DNA of 64,000 bases from Candidatus Eremiobacterota bacterium (GTDB taxonomy: Bacteria > Vulcanimicrobiota > CADAWZ01 > Ess09-12): NCBI GenBank assembly GCA_031082125.1, contig JAVHLM010000020.1:85457-149456 (forward strand). Direction: 5' to 3'. Under the pieces are notes generated by a model that saw only the letters and a list, made by a program, of their open reading frames with translations, was not told the DNA's origin and did no database searches. The position numbers and the translations under genes were made by a program. Shown here one piece after another: positions 62,396-64,000 of the stretch (position 1 is its first letter; every line of letters starts with the position of its first letter).

Positions 62396-63979
62396 GTGAA
62401 TACCGGTGTGATCCGCGAGTATCCCGGCTACGAGGCCGTGATGGAGGGCGGGCAGGTTTTCAAGGCTGCCCCCGGCCTCCCGCTGGTCACGTACGGCGCC
62501 GACGAGGTGCTCTCACGGGCTGACAGCCGGCATATCTTCAGGGATCTCACCGGGGAGGTCCTGGACTGGAACCTCTGGTGCCTCTCTTCCGCCGGGGTCA
62601 GGCTCGATCTTCTCATCGGGGAGGCACTTCTTTCTCTACACGGGAAGCTCGAGAAGCTCGGCTATGTGAGAATTTCCGATTTTGTGCGCGAGGAGCTGGG
62701 CATCTCTTCCAGGAGCCGCTACGAGCTGATGAGGAATGCGAAGGCCCTTCAGAAGCTCCCCCTCATCAGGGAAGCTCTTGAAAAGGGGCTTCTGCGCAAA
62801 AGCGCGCTGCGGTATCTTTTCCAGGTCGTCACTCCTGAGACCGAGGCGGAGTGGCTCCGAAAAGCCATGCATTCTACCATAAGAGAAATTGAGGAGGAGG
62901 TGAAGCGTTTTAAAGCCGGGGAGGCCGGCACAGGTGCTTCGGGAGATGCTGAAGGCGGCTCCCCGGGGGGCGGCATCAATACCTTTGTCGCCGGGGATGA
63001 CGATGAAGAGGACACCGGGAGCCTCGCGGTAAGCGTGCGGGTTCCTTTTTCCGTTGCCGCGAAATGGGACCGGGCGCTGGAAGTGTTTCGCAGGATCGAG
63101 GAGGCGGAGCTCCCTTCGGATAGTTTCCTCGAGGCCCTTCTCGCCGAGTTCGCCGCTTCGGCGCCGCTCGAGGGTATCGGGGCGCAGGGCCGGGAGGCAC
63201 CAGGAGCTTCGCTCTGCCATCAGCAGGAAAAGGAGCTTGCCCGGCAGGTCCACAGGGACCTCGAAGAGGTGTCGCACCTCTGGGATTACCTCCCCTGGAA
63301 GCCAGTCACGGTGGAGCTTCCCCCGGAATTCCAGGCTCCCGGGAGTCACTGCTCCGTTGCCAATACCGCCGTCGGGGCCCCTGATGGGTCCCAGGTGGGG
63401 TTCCCTGCCGCCGATCCCTTCGAAACAGTCGCCCGCCTCCGGAAGATGGCGACGCTGCGCCACTCCATTTCCTTCTACCAGGGGCGCCTCCTTCGGACCC
63501 TCAACAATTTCGGCCTCTATAAAGACATGCTCTTTCTCTCCCTGGGGCACTACACCAGGGAGCGCCTCGGGATGTCCCGCAGCACCGCGTATTCTCTCAT
63601 CAAACAGGAAAGGAGCTATTTAGAATATCCTGATATGCTGGACCTTGTCCAGGCGGGGAAGCTCTCCCCCGAGCAGGCGCGGCATCTCGCCAAGGTCTTC
63701 AACGAGGGGACCAGGGTCAAGGGAGCGTGGCTCTCCTATGCCCAGGAGGTGCCGGTGGCCACCCTCATGCAGGCTGTCGAGGCGTTCCTCCGCTTTGCGA
63801 AGAGGGCTGTCCACAAAAAATGGGATATCGATCCCGAGGCCTTCGAGGCGGCCGTCACGGGGAGGTCCGTCAAGAGGGTTTCCCCTGCACTCTCTAATGC
63901 CTCTGAACCCAGTGGGGATAAGGGTTTGGATGCGCCAGTCCAGAAATGCGGTGCGGCCGAGCAAGGTCGTGTTGTATAG
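62396..63979 (+). CDS. HNH-family paralogue 3, apparently interrupted before its HNH domain
   Basis: The 527-codon frame has the same two helical modules as the other paralogues (GYVRISDFVREELGISSRSRY and YKDMLFLSLGHYTRERLG, then SPEQARHLAKVF). It diverges in sequence from them, has no HNH domain and ends in a short unrelated tail. The GTG at 62396 has AAAGGAGG seven bases upstream, unlike the leaderless paralogues. Coding sequence probably ends at about 63950, where a group II intron-like GTGCG start appears; the HNH part may lie beyond the window. Confidence 0.75.
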   Translation: MNTGVIREYPGYEAVMEGGQVFKAAPGLPLVTYGADEVLSRADSRHIFRDLTGEVLDWNLWCLSSAGVRLDLLIGEALLSLHGKLEKLGYVRISDFVREELGISSRSRYELMRNAKALQKLPLIREALEKGLLRKSALRYLFQVVTPETEAEWLRKAMHSTIREIEEEVKRFKAGEAGTGASGDAEGGSPGGGINTFVAGDDDEEDTGSLAVSVRVPFSVAAKWDRALEVFRRIEEAELPSDSFLEALLAEFAASAPLEGIGAQGREAPGASLCHQQEKELARQVHRDLEEVSHLWDYLPWKPVTVELPPEFQAPGSHCSVANTAVGAPDGSQVGFPAADPFETVARLRKMATLRHSISFYQGRLLRTLNNFGLYKDMLFLSLGHYTRERLGMSRSTAYSLIKQERSYLEYPDMLDLVQAGKLSPEQARHLAKVFNEGTRVKGAWLSYAQEVPVATLMQAVEAFLRFAKRAVHKKWDIDPEAFEAAVTGRSVKRVSPALSNASEPSGDKGLDAPVQKCGAAEQGRVV

Positions 63980-64000
63980 TGGGTGCGAATCCCACCTGAT
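63951..64000 (+). mobile_element. Possible 5' end of a group II intron
   Basis: GTGCGGCC at 63951 matches the GUGYG consensus for the 5' end of group II introns. CGGCC-GAGCAA-GGTCG can form a five-pair hairpin like that at the start of domain I, and GGGTGCGAATCCCACC follows. The window ends before any reverse transcriptase or domain V can be seen. Confidence 0.4.

Overview
The window reads as chromosomal DNA of a large-genome, free-living, signalling-rich, probably diderm bacterium from a poorly described lineage. It has three Hanks-type Ser/Thr kinases, three histidine kinases, c-di-GMP proteins (HD-GYP, PilZ), type IV pilin-like genes, an ECF sigma/anti-sigma pair, several toxin-antitoxin loci and a paralogous family of large HNH proteins. 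Base composition is moderately GC-rich and gene density is high. There are no rRNA genes, CRISPR arrays or complete insertion sequences. The sequence alone does not fix the phylum; an uncultured group such as Ca. Eremiobacterota/Xenobia would fit, but that is only a guess.

Layout. 1-6.4 kb: a partial gene, a degenerate tRNA-Tyr-like element, an M14 carboxypeptidase with an unusual N-terminus, an FGE/sulfatase-modifying-factor lipoprotein, a MazEF pair and a PEGA-type membrane Ser/Thr kinase. 6.6-14.5 kb (minus): a GH94 phosphorylase, GH35 glycosidase and GPH-family transporter cassette, probably for beta-1,2-glucan oligosaccharides, with a perfect inverted-repeat operator in front. 14.8-15.5 kb: a nucleotidyltransferase/small-partner pair. 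15.7-21.9 kb: GAF histidine kinase, then a REC-HD-GYP-TPR-SARP regulator, then a subtilase. 21.9-32.3 kb: kinase/membrane-peptide operon, PilZ protein, minor pilins, ankyrin kinase and a cNMP-binding-GspF fusion. 32.7-38.4 kb: first HNH paralogue, an ECF sigma/anti-sigma envelope module, and a RelBE-type pair. 38.5-43.3 kb: KimA-like K+ transporter with KdpD/KdpE. 43.6-53.4 kb: small secreted and membrane proteins, a PocR hybrid kinase, a UvrA2-like ATPase and a nitroreductase. 53.5-64 kb: second HNH paralogue, several gene remnants, a PQQ-propeller protein, an orphan antitoxin, a PDZ-hydrolase-aspartic protease fusion, and a third HNH paralogue apparently broken by the 5' end of a group II intron.

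The most interesting system links 0.7-2.9 kb with 15.7-21.9 kb. Two unrelated proteases (M14 carboxypeptidase and S8 subtilase) share a hydrophilic N-terminal leader of about 55 residues. Their promoters share three TTGAG-type heptamers at 11-bp spacing, ending exactly 8 bp before the -10. This is the operator geometry of SARP-family activators, and the gene directly upstream of the subtilase encodes a response regulator with a C-terminal SARP (winged helix plus BTAD) module fused to HD-GYP. I infer a histidine kinase/c-di-GMP-linked SARP regulon controlling proteases that carry a common, undescribed sorting or assembly leader.

Other notable signals: a conserved promoter-like repeat in three places, apparently leaderless promoters with identical geometry on several genes, 11-bp repeats before the K+ transport operon, and several unusual domain fusions.
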